From Splendidivirga corallicola (GTDB taxonomy: Bacteria > Bacteroidota > Bacteroidia > Cytophagales > Cyclobacteriaceae), in contig JAUJEA010000011.1 of the NCBI GenBank assembly GCA_030442035.1, positions 62,001-126,000 of the forward strand: 64,000 nt of DNA. Reading direction: 5' to 3'. The notes under the pieces are model-generated. The model did not search any database. It was not told where the DNA came from and saw only the letters and a list, made by a program, of their open reading frames with translations. Each line of letters starts with the position of its first letter. Within the stretch, counting starts at the first letter, position 1. Of this stretch, positions 45,049-53,175 are shown in pieces. A program made the position numbers and the translations under genes.

Positions 45049-45221
45049 TAAGCCATCCAGGATCAATTCAATGAATTGCATTTAATTTACCCTTTCCTCG
45101 CATTAACAATATGACTTAACCGTAAGAGTATTATGGATTTGCTGAAAGGAGTTTTTAAAAAGAACGATTCATTGGTTGTTCGCTAATTTAACATTCCAAC
45201 AAATCGTTCCTATCTTGAACA

Positions 45222-45506
45222 TTATTTTTCCACCTGAACACCATTCCAAAAAGCTACATAATTTTCGAACTTCTTGGCAGGATGTTTGGCTTGTGGATAG
45301 TACCATGCGGCATCTTCATTTACCTCACCATTAACTTCTATTGAGAAATAACTTGCCACACCTTTCCAGGGACAAGTCGTATGTGTATCGCTTTCTTTAA
45401 AATACTCTTTATTAACCGATTCGGGTGGAAAGTACTGGTTTCCTTCAACTTCAATGGTATCGTTGCTTTCTGCTATAACTACGCCGTTCCAAATTGCTCT
45501 AGCCAT
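45222..45506 (-). CDS. DUF427 domain protein
   Basis: This 94-residue protein is a complete DUF427 domain, with the family features ARAIWNGVVIAESNDT at the N-terminus, CPWKGVASYF at about 46 and AAWYYPQAKHPA at about 67. The function of DUF427 is not established. No signal peptide or membrane segment is present, so it is cytosolic. It is convergent with the cupin gene and divergent from hemH, with no operon partner. Confidence 0.92.
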   Translation of the reverse strand: MARAIWNGVVIAESNDTIEVEGNQYFPPESVNKEYFKESDTHTTCPWKGVASYFSIEVNGEVNEDAAWYYPQAKHPAKKFENYVAFWNGVQVEK

Positions 45507-45644
45507 ATTAACTGTTAATTTATTAATGAATGATAAATTTAATTGATTGAATAATTTATAAAATTTATGAGACTTTCAGATTCATAAACCGAACAAATGT
45601 TTTTATTAGTTGTATAAACAAACAGTTTAATAGATAAATTCAAA

Positions 45645-45652
45645 TATTTTTG
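45645..45652 (+). promoter_or_regulatory. Putative -7 box for hemH
   Basis: TATTTTTG matches TAnnTTTG and ends 25 bp before the hemH ATG, giving a leader of roughly 19 nt. A T-rich -33 region (CAGTTTAA) lies about 22 bp upstream. No other start signal is visible in the gap. Confidence 0.5.
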
Positions 45653-45677
45653 CAAAACATTATTTCACCAAATTCAT

Positions 45678-46715
45678 ATGGGATCAAAAAAGGGGAAAAA
45701 AGGCATTCTACTGGTAAATCTGGGCACTCCTGATAGCCCTAATACTTCAGACGTAAGACGTTATCTCAGAGAATTTCTTATGGATAAGCGTGTCATTGAT
45801 ATTTCAGCCCTGGGAAGATGGATGCTTGTTAACCTGATCATTGCTCCCTTCAGAGCACCTAAATCTGCAAAGGTCTATCAGCAATTATGGGAGGAACGTG
45901 GATCACCCTTGCTATTCTATGGTGAGGATGTCACAAAGATGCTTCAAAAAGAACTTGGTGAAAATTACGTGGTGAGCCTGGGTATGCGTTACCAAAATCC
46001 AAGTCTCGAAAAGGCACTTCAAGTGCTTCAGGCTAAACAGGTAAATGAAATATTGGTGATTCCCATGTTCCCTCAATATGCTTCGGCCACCACTGGTTCG
46101 GTAATTGATAAAGTGATGGAAATCACAAAGGATTGGCAAAACATTCCTTCAATTAAATTTGTGAGTCACTTTTTGGATGAGCCATTGTTCATCAATGCTT
46201 TTGCTGAAATTGGTGAAAAATATTTGAAAGAAATGGATTTTGATCATGTGCTTTTCAGTTATCACGGTATCCCGGAAAGGCAAATCAAAAAGGCAGCTGT
46301 TGATAATTACTGTCAGCTCAATGAAAAATGTTGTGCTACTTATCATAAGAAAAACCAATTCTGCTACAGGGCTCAGTGTTTTGAAACTTCCAGATTGCTA
46401 GCCAAAGAGCTTTCCATTCCTGAGGAAAAATATACGGTGGCTTTTCAATCAAGACTGGGTAAGGATCCCTGGATACAGCCTTATACAGACGATGTCATCA
46501 AGGAGCTTCCTAAACAGGATAAAAAGAAAGTGCTGGCATATTCACCGGCATTCATTGCCGATTGCCTGGAAACAACCATTGAGGTAGGAGAAGAGTTTAA
46601 GGAGATATTCGAAGAAGCCGGTGGTGAACATTGGCAGCTCGTTGAAAGTCTCAATGACCATCCTTTATGGGTAGCTTGTCTTAAAGAGATCATATCAAAA
46701 AACACATCACACTGA
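45678..46715 (+). CDS. hemH: Ferrochelatase
   Basis: This 345-residue enzyme inserts Fe2+ into the porphyrin to make heme. Recognisable are GILLVNLGTPDSP at the N-terminus, YGEDVTK at about 78, MFPQYASATTGS at about 128 and the catalytic His in FSYHGIPERQ at about 195. The C-terminal DCLETTIE Glu (about 295) is also present. A cluster of cysteines (ENCYS-like region, CCATYHKKNQFCYRAQC, about 215-232) could support an iron-sulfur cluster as in some ferrochelatases, but that is unproven here. It is a single gene and is convergent with the orphan sigma factor. No membrane segment was seen; peripheral inner-membrane association is usual. Confidence 0.96.
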   Translation: MGSKKGKKGILLVNLGTPDSPNTSDVRRYLREFLMDKRVIDISALGRWMLVNLIIAPFRAPKSAKVYQQLWEERGSPLLFYGEDVTKMLQKELGENYVVSLGMRYQNPSLEKALQVLQAKQVNEILVIPMFPQYASATTGSVIDKVMEITKDWQNIPSIKFVSHFLDEPLFINAFAEIGEKYLKEMDFDHVLFSYHGIPERQIKKAAVDNYCQLNEKCCATYHKKNQFCYRAQCFETSRLLAKELSIPEEKYTVAFQSRLGKDPWIQPYTDDVIKELPKQDKKKVLAYSPAFIADCLETTIEVGEEFKEIFEEAGGEHWQLVESLNDHPLWVACLKEIISKNTSH

Positions 46716-46790
46716 TCATTGCGTTTGGCTAGTTGCCGGAGTTTATGTCGATGGAAATAAAATTGCTTAGTGAAATATTCTTTTGGAAGG

Positions 46791-47294
46791 TTACACCTTA
46801 AAATTTATTTTTTTCCTTAATTCCTTAAGTGTATTGCCCATTCTTTTTTCTACGGTTTTTATACTTATTCCAAGTCTTTCGGCTATTTCAGCATATTTGA
46901 GACCATCGATCCTATTCATCAGAAAAACGACCCGTTGTTTCTCCGTCAAATTTGATATTGCTTCCTGCAGTTTGATCTCAAACTCGTTGAATTCCACAAG
47001 GTATTGTGGGGATTCTGCAAAGGGAATCCGGGACTCTTTTTCCGCACTTTTAGTAAATCTTAATTTTACATTTTCTTTCCTAAAGTGATCCACTGTCAGA
47101 TTTGATGCTATGGCATATAAAAAACTCTTGACTGTTTCAATTCTTACTTGATCACGTTTTTCCCATAAAACCAGAAAGGCCTCCTGTGCGATATCTTCCG
47201 ATCGATGAACATCAGCGATTTTGTAATACACATAATTTTTGACATCTACATAAAAACTATTAAAAATTCCCTCAAACTGGTCTTTTGTGAGCAT
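46791..47294 (-). CDS. Orphan ECF RNA polymerase sigma factor
   Basis: I chose the ATG at 47292-47294 (167 residues); a GTG at 47324 would add ten residues. Region 2 (about 15-80) has RSEDIAQEAFLVLWEKRD and region 4 (about 110-160) has LKYAEIAERLGISIKTVEKRM. No FecR, SusC or other anti-sigma gene is adjacent, and the C-terminus (KELRKKINFKV) is basic, without the hydrophobic tail found on the three FecR-linked sigma factors. It is convergent with hemH and divergent from a small FN3 lipoprotein gene, which could be a target. How it is regulated is not visible. Confidence 0.9.
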   Translation of the reverse strand: MLTKDQFEGIFNSFYVDVKNYVYYKIADVHRSEDIAQEAFLVLWEKRDQVRIETVKSFLYAIASNLTVDHFRKENVKLRFTKSAEKESRIPFAESPQYLVEFNEFEIKLQEAISNLTEKQRVVFLMNRIDGLKYAEIAERLGISIKTVEKRMGNTLKELRKKINFKV

Positions 47295-47641
47295 GCGCTT
47301 TTTTTGAAAAATTGTATTCAACACTTCTGTATAGTACAGTTGCTGATCATCTCACCCTACACACCTATCGGAAAAATCTGGAATCCAATATCTTTTCCAG
47401 GAAAGTTTTGAATCCACTTTCTCAAACTGGTTCCGGTATGAATATTTGACAAAACAAGATAGCATGCAATGTCATTTTTGAATTTGGATGACGAGGTGTC
47501 TGAACCCGATTCATGGCTATATTTTTAAGAAAGTGTTTTGGAAGGGAGGGTAATTTGTTGCCAACACGTATTGGTTTTGAAAAGTCGTTGCAACGGACTC
47601 ATCAACTGAAATGAACATTTAAAATTCAAAAATTCTTGAAA
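47295..47641. other. Non-coding gap between orphan sigma and FN3 lipoprotein genes
   Basis: This 347-bp divergent spacer must contain the promoters of both genes. I could not find a clean TAnnTTTG box for either. It holds no credible ORF and no strong hairpin. Confidence 0.4.
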
Positions 47642-48031
47642 ATGAAAAACGTATTAAATAAGCACTATCTTAATCAAATCTTTGTAGTGCTCGCAATATT
47701 CACCATACTTGGTGCTTGTAGTAATGATGATGAACCGAAACCAGCTGCATTGAGCACGCCGGCATTGAACAATGCTTCCGGTATCACTAAAAACAGTTTC
47801 AAAATAAGCTGGGGTAAGGTGACAAATGCCGATAAATACTATCTTGATGTATCTGAAAAGAAAGATTTTAGTACTACGGTTTCGGGCTTTAAGGCAAAAG
47901 CAATAACCGGCACTTCTACCACTGTAAGTGGTTTGAAAGCGAATACAAAATACTATGTAAGAGTAGTTGCCGGTAAAGGTACGGCCAGGTCCAAAACTTC
48001 CTCTGCTAAAGAAGTGACCACCATTAAATAA
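47642..48031 (+). CDS. Small fibronectin type III domain lipoprotein
   Basis: This 129-residue protein starts at ATG 47642; a TTG six bases earlier is possible. The lipoprotein signal ends at about Cys26 (TILGACSNDDEPKP). The remainder is a single FN3 domain (about 40-129) with ISWGKVTNADKYYLDVS and a TVSGLKANTKYYVRV strand pair. Such small surface domains usually mediate binding. No enzyme motif is seen. It is divergent from the orphan ECF sigma gene and is followed by the palindromic repeat at 48060-48136. Function unknown. Confidence 0.85.
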   Translation: MKNVLNKHYLNQIFVVLAIFTILGACSNDDEPKPAALSTPALNNASGITKNSFKISWGKVTNADKYYLDVSEKKDFSTTVSGFKAKAITGTSTTVSGLKANTKYYVRVVAGKGTARSKTSSAKEVTTIK

Positions 48032-48059
48032 GTTATTGTATTGTTTTGGGAATAAGTTT

Positions 48060-48136
48060 AGCTTTCAGATCAGGTTTTCGAAAATCGGTTTCAACTTTCA
48101 GGCCATTTGAAACTCGGAGATTGACATCTGAAAGCT
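48060..48136. repeat. Short palindromic repeat, copy E
   Basis: AGCTTTCAGAT (48060-48070) pairs perfectly with ATCTGAAAGCT (48126-48136). It lies between the stop of the FN3 lipoprotein gene and the stop of the cysteine desulfurase gene, where it may double as a transcription stop. The arms match the ends of the copies at 3.6-26.8 kb. Confidence 0.6.
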
Positions 48137-48286
48137 TATTTTGGGCAGTCCATCTATTAATACTTATCATATCCTTTTATGTATCTGAAATGAATCATCG
48201 AGGATCATGATAAAGAAAAATTGTAAGATACCTGATTTCCTGAAACTTGCTCTGAGTTTATCCAGGGTTTTCTCAATTGGTAAGTA

Positions 48287-49426
48287 TCACTGAGCTTCCA
48301 CTTTGTAAAGCTGAGCTAGCTTTTCAGCCACATAATCAACCTCCTCGGGGGTATTGTATTTGCTAAATGAAAACCTGATTGCTCCCCGTTTCGGATCAGT
48401 TTTAAGGGCAGTTAAAACGTGTGATCCCACGTTACTTCCACTGGAACAGGCACTTCCTCCGGAAGCTGATATTTGATTGATATCCAGATTGAAAAGGAGC
48501 ATGTCATTATCTTCAGACTCGGGAAGACAAACATTGAGCACAGTGTATAGACTATCAGGGTTCGCTGAATCACCATTGAAACCTACGTCCGGAATTTGTT
48601 CCCTGAGTTGATGGATCATTCTGTCCTTTAATCCCTGGATATATTGCTGATGTTCTTCCATGTGCTCATAAGCAATTTCAAGGGCCTTGGCCAATCCAAT
48701 GATTCCGCAAACATTTTCTGTTCCTCCCCGCATGTTTCTTTCCTGGGCACCTCCATAGATAAAAGGAGCAATTTTATAATCACCGTTGATATATAAAAAT
48801 CCAATTCCTTTGGGGCCATGAAATTTATGAGCAGAACCCACCATACAATGAATTTTCAATTTTTGTAAGTCATGTTTGTAGTGCCCTACACTTTGAACAG
48901 TGTCCGAATGGAAAATAGCTCCGTGCGCTATGCATAGCTCTCCAATCTTTTCAATGTTATTGAGATTTCCAATCTCATTGTTGGCGTGCATGAGAGAGAC
49001 AAAAGATTTATCATGCTTAGCCAATAGCGCTTCCAAGTGATTCAGGTCTATATAACCCTGTTCATCCAAATTAACATAGCTAAGTTTTATTTTGCCGTTT
49101 TTCTCTAATGTTTCCAGGGTATGGAGCACTGCATGGTGCTCTATTCTAGAGGAAATGGCATGTTTGATGCCATGCGATTCAATACCGCTCACAATGGATG
49201 TATTATCGGCCTCTGTGCCTCCGGAAGTAAAAAAGATCTCTGAAGGAGAAGTATTTAACAACTCAGCAACCGTTTTACGAGACCGTTCTATAGCAGCACG
49301 AACCTCTCTACCATGGCTGTGGATAGAGGATGGGTTCCCATACAATTCAAGCATGTATGGTTTCATAGCCTCAAAAACCTCAGGGTCAAGTGGGGTTGTC
49401 GCTGCGTTGTCAAAATAAACTTTCAT
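48287..49426 (-). CDS. Cysteine desulfurase (NifS/IscS-like)
   Basis: This 379-residue fold-type I PLP enzyme starts MKVYFDNAATTPLDPEV. The Schiff-base Lys is at 201 in GSAHKFHGPKG, a PLP-stacking His is in EHHAVL (about 98), and the sulfur-carrying Cys is at 327 in GGSACSSGS. It removes sulfur from cysteine for Fe-S cluster or thio-modification pathways. No iscU/sufU gene is adjacent, so its delivery partner cannot be inferred. It is encoded 23 bp downstream of glmM on the same strand, a loose pairing with no evident functional link. Whether it is the IscS or the NifS-like housekeeping form is open. Confidence 0.94.
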   Translation of the reverse strand: MKVYFDNAATTPLDPEVFEAMKPYMLELYGNPSSIHSHGREVRAAIERSRKTVAELLNTSPSEIFFTSGGTEADNTSIVSGIESHGIKHAISSRIEHHAVLHTLETLEKNGKIKLSYVNLDEQGYIDLNHLEALLAKHDKSFVSLMHANNEIGNLNNIEKIGELCIAHGAIFHSDTVQSVGHYKHDLQKLKIHCMVGSAHKFHGPKGIGFLYINGDYKIAPFIYGGAQERNMRGGTENVCGIIGLAKALEIAYEHMEEHQQYIQGLKDRMIHQLREQIPDVGFNGDSANPDSLYTVLNVCLPESEDNDMLLFNLDINQISASGGSACSSGSNVGSHVLTALKTDPKRGAIRFSFSKYNTPEEVDYVAEKLAQLYKVEAQ

Positions 49427-49449
49427 GTTGTTTGGGTTTAGTGTATTGT

Positions 49450-50841
49450 TTAAGCTTTTGCCGATATGATCTCCTTAATGTCATCAATAATTTTATTAGC
49501 TAAATTATCAGCCGTGGCTAAGAATTCGGATTCCGCATAAATCCTGATAATGGGTTCCGTATTTGATTTTCGCAAATGAACCCATTCTCTCTCAAATTCT
49601 ATTTTAACACCATCAATTGTATTAATAGGCTGTTTTGCATATTTATTTTTCACTTCTTCCAACACAAGATCAACATCTATTTCGGGCGTAAGCTCAATTT
49701 TATTCTTTGATATTTGATAGTTAGGATAGGTAGCTCTTAACATCGAAGCAGATTTGCCAAATTTGGCCAGATGTGTCAGGAATAAGGCAATTCCAACCAA
49801 AGCATCTCTGCCATAATGAAGTTCCGGGTAAATAATACCGCCATTACCTTCACCTCCAATAACAGCACCTATCTCCTTCATCTTGTTGACAACATTCACT
49901 TCTCCAACGGCTGAAGCCTGATAATCCCCTTGATGCTTCTCAGTAATATCCCTTAAAGCTCTTGTCGAAGAAAGATTAGACACCGTATTTCCTTTATTCT
50001 GAGAAAGGATATAGTCTGAAACAGCTACCAAAGTATATTCTTCACCGAAAGGGGTACCATCCTCGCATATAAGTGCCAAACGATCTACATCAGGGTCCAC
50101 AACAATACCTAAATCATAATTACCCTTTTCCATTTCCGCACAAATGTGAGTCAGGTTTTCCGGAAGCGGCTCCGGATTGTGAGGGAATTCTCCATTAGGG
50201 TCACAGTAAAGTTCTTTTACCTGATGTATACCAAGTGCCTCTAAAAGTGGCGGAAGTGAAATACCACCTGTGGAATTAACACAATCCAATATGACGCTGA
50301 AGTTCCTTTGTCTAATGGCCTCTACATCTACCAGAGGAAGTGCCAGGATCATCTCGATATGCTTTTGTATATAGCTATTGTCTTTTGTATAGCTACCAAG
50401 CTTTTTTACACTGGCAAATTCAAATGACTCTTCTTCCGCAATCTGCAATACTTCAGCACCATCTGCCGCTGAAATAAACTCACCTTTATGGTTCAGAAGT
50501 TTTAGTGCATTCCATTGAACAGGATTGTGACTGGCTGTCAGGATGATGCCACCTCCTGCTCCCTCTTCGGGAACTGCTACCTCAACTGTGGGAGTAGTAG
50601 ATAGTCCAAGGTCAACAATATCAATACCAAGGCCCTGAAGTGTACCTACAACCAGGTTGGAAACCATTTGACCGGATGGTCTGGCATCTCTACCGATAAT
50701 TAGTTTATTATTTCCGGTTTTATGCATTACCCAGGTTCCAAAAGCAGCAGCGAATTTCACAATGTCAACCGGGGTTAATGAATCGCCAGTCTTACCGCCT
50801 ATGGTTCCTCTAATTCCAGATATTGATTTTATTAATGACAC
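49450..50841 (-). CDS. glmM: Phosphoglucosamine mutase-type phosphohexomutase
   Basis: This 463-residue alpha-D-phosphohexomutase has the active-site phosphoserine at 104 (TASHNP), the metal-binding loop DPDVDRLAL at about 248, the sugar-binding GGEGNGG at about 326, and a C-terminal phosphate-binding RKSNTEPIIRIYAES. It likely interconverts glucosamine-6-phosphate and glucosamine-1-phosphate for peptidoglycan and LPS. Members of this family in Bacteroidota can also act on mannose or glucose phosphates, so the exact substrate is inferred from overall similarity. It has a clear promoter (-7 box TACCTTTG at 50868-50875). Confidence 0.88.
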   Translation of the reverse strand: MSLIKSISGIRGTIGGKTGDSLTPVDIVKFAAAFGTWVMHKTGNNKLIIGRDARPSGQMVSNLVVGTLQGLGIDIVDLGLSTTPTVEVAVPEEGAGGGIILTASHNPVQWNALKLLNHKGEFISAADGAEVLQIAEEESFEFASVKKLGSYTKDNSYIQKHIEMILALPLVDVEAIRQRNFSVILDCVNSTGGISLPPLLEALGIHQVKELYCDPNGEFPHNPEPLPENLTHICAEMEKGNYDLGIVVDPDVDRLALICEDGTPFGEEYTLVAVSDYILSQNKGNTVSNLSSTRALRDITEKHQGDYQASAVGEVNVVNKMKEIGAVIGGEGNGGIIYPELHYGRDALVGIALFLTHLAKFGKSASMLRATYPNYQISKNKIELTPEIDVDLVLEEVKNKYAKQPINTIDGVKIEFEREWVHLRKSNTEPIIRIYAESEFLATADNLANKIIDDIKEIISAKA

Positions 50842-50867
50842 TTAAATAGTTGATTTGATTTAGAATC

Positions 50868-50875
50868 CAAAGGTA
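50868..50875 (-). promoter_or_regulatory. -7 box for glmM
   Basis: The minus strand reads TACCTTTG, a perfect TAnnTTTG, 27 bp before the ATG. A T-run stands about 21 bp upstream in the -33 position. The leader would be about 20 nt. Confidence 0.6.
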
Positions 50876-51031
50876 GCAATTTTTAATCTAGCTCTAAAAA
50901 GAGAAAAAGAAGAAAATTTAATTGATTGAAAAGAGCACTTTGCCTAGTGGGGTAGAAAAGGGTAGTGAAAGATGTGGATTAAACTCTTGTTTGTTAGCTT
51001 GTTAGGGATTATGCTTTGGATAGATACAATT

Positions 51032-51259
51032 TTAGAATTTCTCGATCACTTTGTTCACCTCGGAGTCAGGATTGGCACATTTTTCTCCTGCTGCAACATT
51101 TCTGCCACAATAACCGCAAGTGCCTCCCTCTTTTTGCAAAAAGGGACTTTGAGAAGCACAAGTGCCCTTAAACTCTCCCTTTTTCAAAAGGATTAATCTT
51201 ACCGACATCAAAATAAAAAATACTGCTATAAATCCTATTCCCAATAAAACCGTTGCCAT
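51032..51259 (-). CDS. Small conserved-type membrane protein with cysteine pairs
   Basis: This 75-residue protein has one N-terminal membrane helix (about 2-24, GIGFIAVFFILMSVRLIL). A short soluble tail carries GTCASQSP, the pair CGYCG and a fourth Cys. The pattern recalls small membrane or secreted proteins seen next to housekeeping genes in other Cytophagales; I know no function for these. A -7 box (51277-51284) 18 bp upstream supports that it is real. The four cysteines could bind a metal or Fe-S cluster, or form disulfides. Confidence 0.7.
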   Translation of the reverse strand: MATVLLGIGFIAVFFILMSVRLILLKKGEFKGTCASQSPFLQKEGGTCGYCGRNVAAGEKCANPDSEVNKVIEKF

Positions 51260-51276
51260 ATCTAAATATATTTATG

Positions 51277-51284
51277 CAAATTTA
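51277..51284 (-). promoter_or_regulatory. Putative -7 box for the small membrane protein
   Basis: The minus strand reads TAAATTTG, matching TAnnTTTG, 18 bp before the ATG at 51259. It supports expression of this short gene. Confidence 0.45.
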
Positions 51285-51337
51285 CATAATCTAATGATCT
51301 AACACACAGAATATCTGCAAAGTTTCATACATCACTT

Positions 51338-52153
51338 ATGTCCAAAATCATAACCACTGAGGATAAAAATCGTCAAGCCAAGTTAAAAGCTTTTGATCGC
51401 TTGCTGACCATCATGGATGAGCTGAGAGAAAATTGCCCATGGGACAAAAAGCAAACCATTGAAAGCCTTAGACATTTAACAATAGAGGAAACATATGAGC
51501 TGTCCGATGCCATTTTGGATAACGATCCTCAGGAAGTAAAAAAGGAGCTGGGTGATATTATTCTACACATGGTTTTTTATGCACGGATAGCCTCAGAGAA
51601 AGATGATTTTGATATTGCAGATGTTCTCAATGCCATATGTGACAAGCTGATCCATCGTCACCCCCACATTTATGGAGACATAAAAGCTGCAGATGAGGAG
51701 GTTGTTAAGCAAAATTGGGAGAAAATAAAACTCAAAGAAAAAGGCAACAGATCTGTTTTGGGAGGTGTTCCAAAATCTCTACCGGCCCTTGTCAAGGCCA
51801 TGCGTATTCAGGAAAAAGCAAGGGGTGTAGGTTTTGATTGGGAGGCAAAAGAGCAAGTATGGGAAAAGGTGGAGGAAGAAATGACAGAGTTCAAAAGCGA
51901 ATTTAATATCGAAAACGGCAGGGAAATAAATAAGGGAAAAGCTCAATCTGAGTTTGGCGATCTGCTTTTTTCCTTGATCAATTATGCACGGTTCATTGAT
52001 ATCAATCCGGAAGAAGCTTTGGAAAGGACCAATAAGAAATTTATAAAGCGATTTCAATACCTTGAATCTGAATCTAAAAAAGACGGAAAACAACTAACTG
52101 AAATGTCTTTGGAGGAGATGGATGAGTACTGGGAAAAAGCAAAGAAACTTTAA
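51338..52153 (+). CDS. mazG: Nucleoside triphosphate pyrophosphohydrolase MazG
   Basis: This 271-residue protein has two MazG helical domains. The first (about 22-120) has CPWDKKQTIESLRHLTIEETYE and the metal-binding EExxE/ExxD set (KKELGDIILHMVF). The second (about 155-255) has a similar EFGDLLFSLINYARF. It hydrolyses non-canonical or excess NTPs to NMP and pyrophosphate and can moderate (p)ppGpp. Length is normal for full-length MazG. It is divergent from the small membrane protein gene and followed by a DUF1684 gene on the same strand. Confidence 0.95.
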   Translation: MSKIITTEDKNRQAKLKAFDRLLTIMDELRENCPWDKKQTIESLRHLTIEETYELSDAILDNDPQEVKKELGDIILHMVFYARIASEKDDFDIADVLNAICDKLIHRHPHIYGDIKAADEEVVKQNWEKIKLKEKGNRSVLGGVPKSLPALVKAMRIQEKARGVGFDWEAKEQVWEKVEEEMTEFKSEFNIENGREINKGKAQSEFGDLLFSLINYARFIDINPEEALERTNKKFIKRFQYLESESKKDGKQLTEMSLEEMDEYWEKAKKL

Positions 52154-52213
52154 ATTGCGTCCTCGACGTCCGAAACATATTCGGAGAGGATTGTTCATCA
52201 TACCTTAAAAATC

Positions 52214-53149
52214 ATGATGGAAAAAAGGGTTTATAATATGTGCCATTATACTCTTCCCATTGTCTTTTTATCATTACTAATTTCTTCCTGTAATTACTCT
52301 GTAAAAAAAGAAATACCAACCTCCTATTTAAGTGATTTCAACAAGTGGCATACAAAAAGAATTGTTTTTCTGCGAAGCGAGATGGGCTACCTTAATTTAG
52401 CCGGACTTTACTGGCTGCAGGAGGGAGAAAATACTTTTGGGTCAGATTCCGCAAACACCATTTTATTTCATGAAAAAGGGGCTCCTTTTATGGGCTCATT
52501 TACATTGCAAAATGACCAGGTCCATTTCACCTCCGGGAACGATCAAATCAAACTGAATGGCAAAAAAGTAGAAAAGGCAATTGTTTATTATGATAGTCTT
52601 AAAGAAGGAGACCTAAAGCTAACATATAGTTCGCTAATGTGGTATATCATAAAAAGACCGGATGTTGAAAAAGGTGATCATTATGGGATAAGGGTCAGGG
52701 ATCTGGCTCATGAAAATTTAGCAGACAGTACAATCATTGAGAGATTTCCCCTGGACAAATCCTGGAAGTTCAAAGGAACTTTTACTCCATACGACCCACC
52801 GAAACAAATTAAAAGAAGTAATATTCTCGATATGGTTTCGGTGCTGAATTGCCCGGGTAAAATTAGTTTTAAAAAAGATGGGAAATTATATAGTCTGGAG
52901 CCGGTGATATCAGGTGATAAGTATTTCATCGTATTTGCAGATGCTACCAGTGCACTGGAAACTTACGGATCAGGAAGATTCTTATATACCTCATTTCCCG
53001 ATGAAAACAACGAAATAATACTTGATTTTAATAGAGCAGTAAATCCGGCCTGTGCATTTTCAGACCATGCCACATGTCCGTTACCAACTCAAGAAAATAT
53101 TTTAGATTTTAGAATTGAAGCCGGAGAGAAAACTTATGGGAAACATTAA
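52214..53149 (+). CDS. DUF1684 lipoprotein
   Basis: This 311-residue protein has a lipoprotein-type signal (LLISSC, Cys at about 26). The rest is a complete DUF1684 domain with FNKWHTKRIVFL, GYLNLAGLYWLQEGENTFGSD at about 60-80 and the C-terminal signature NPACAFSDHATCPLPTQEN (about 275-293). DUF1684 has no established activity. An earlier or later Met (residues 1, 2 or 9) could be the true start. It is encoded 60 bp downstream of mazG and convergent with the transglutaminase-like gene. It is probably exposed at the cell envelope. Confidence 0.92.
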   Translation: MMEKRVYNMCHYTLPIVFLSLLISSCNYSVKKEIPTSYLSDFNKWHTKRIVFLRSEMGYLNLAGLYWLQEGENTFGSDSANTILFHEKGAPFMGSFTLQNDQVHFTSGNDQIKLNGKKVEKAIVYYDSLKEGDLKLTYSSLMWYIIKRPDVEKGDHYGIRVRDLAHENLADSTIIERFPLDKSWKFKGTFTPYDPPKQIKRSNILDMVSVLNCPGKISFKKDGKLYSLEPVISGDKYFIVFADATSALETYGSGRFLYTSFPDENNEIILDFNRAVNPACAFSDHATCPLPTQENILDFRIEAGEKTYGKH

Positions 53150-53175
53150 ACCTAAATTTGGATAGATTGCCTTGA

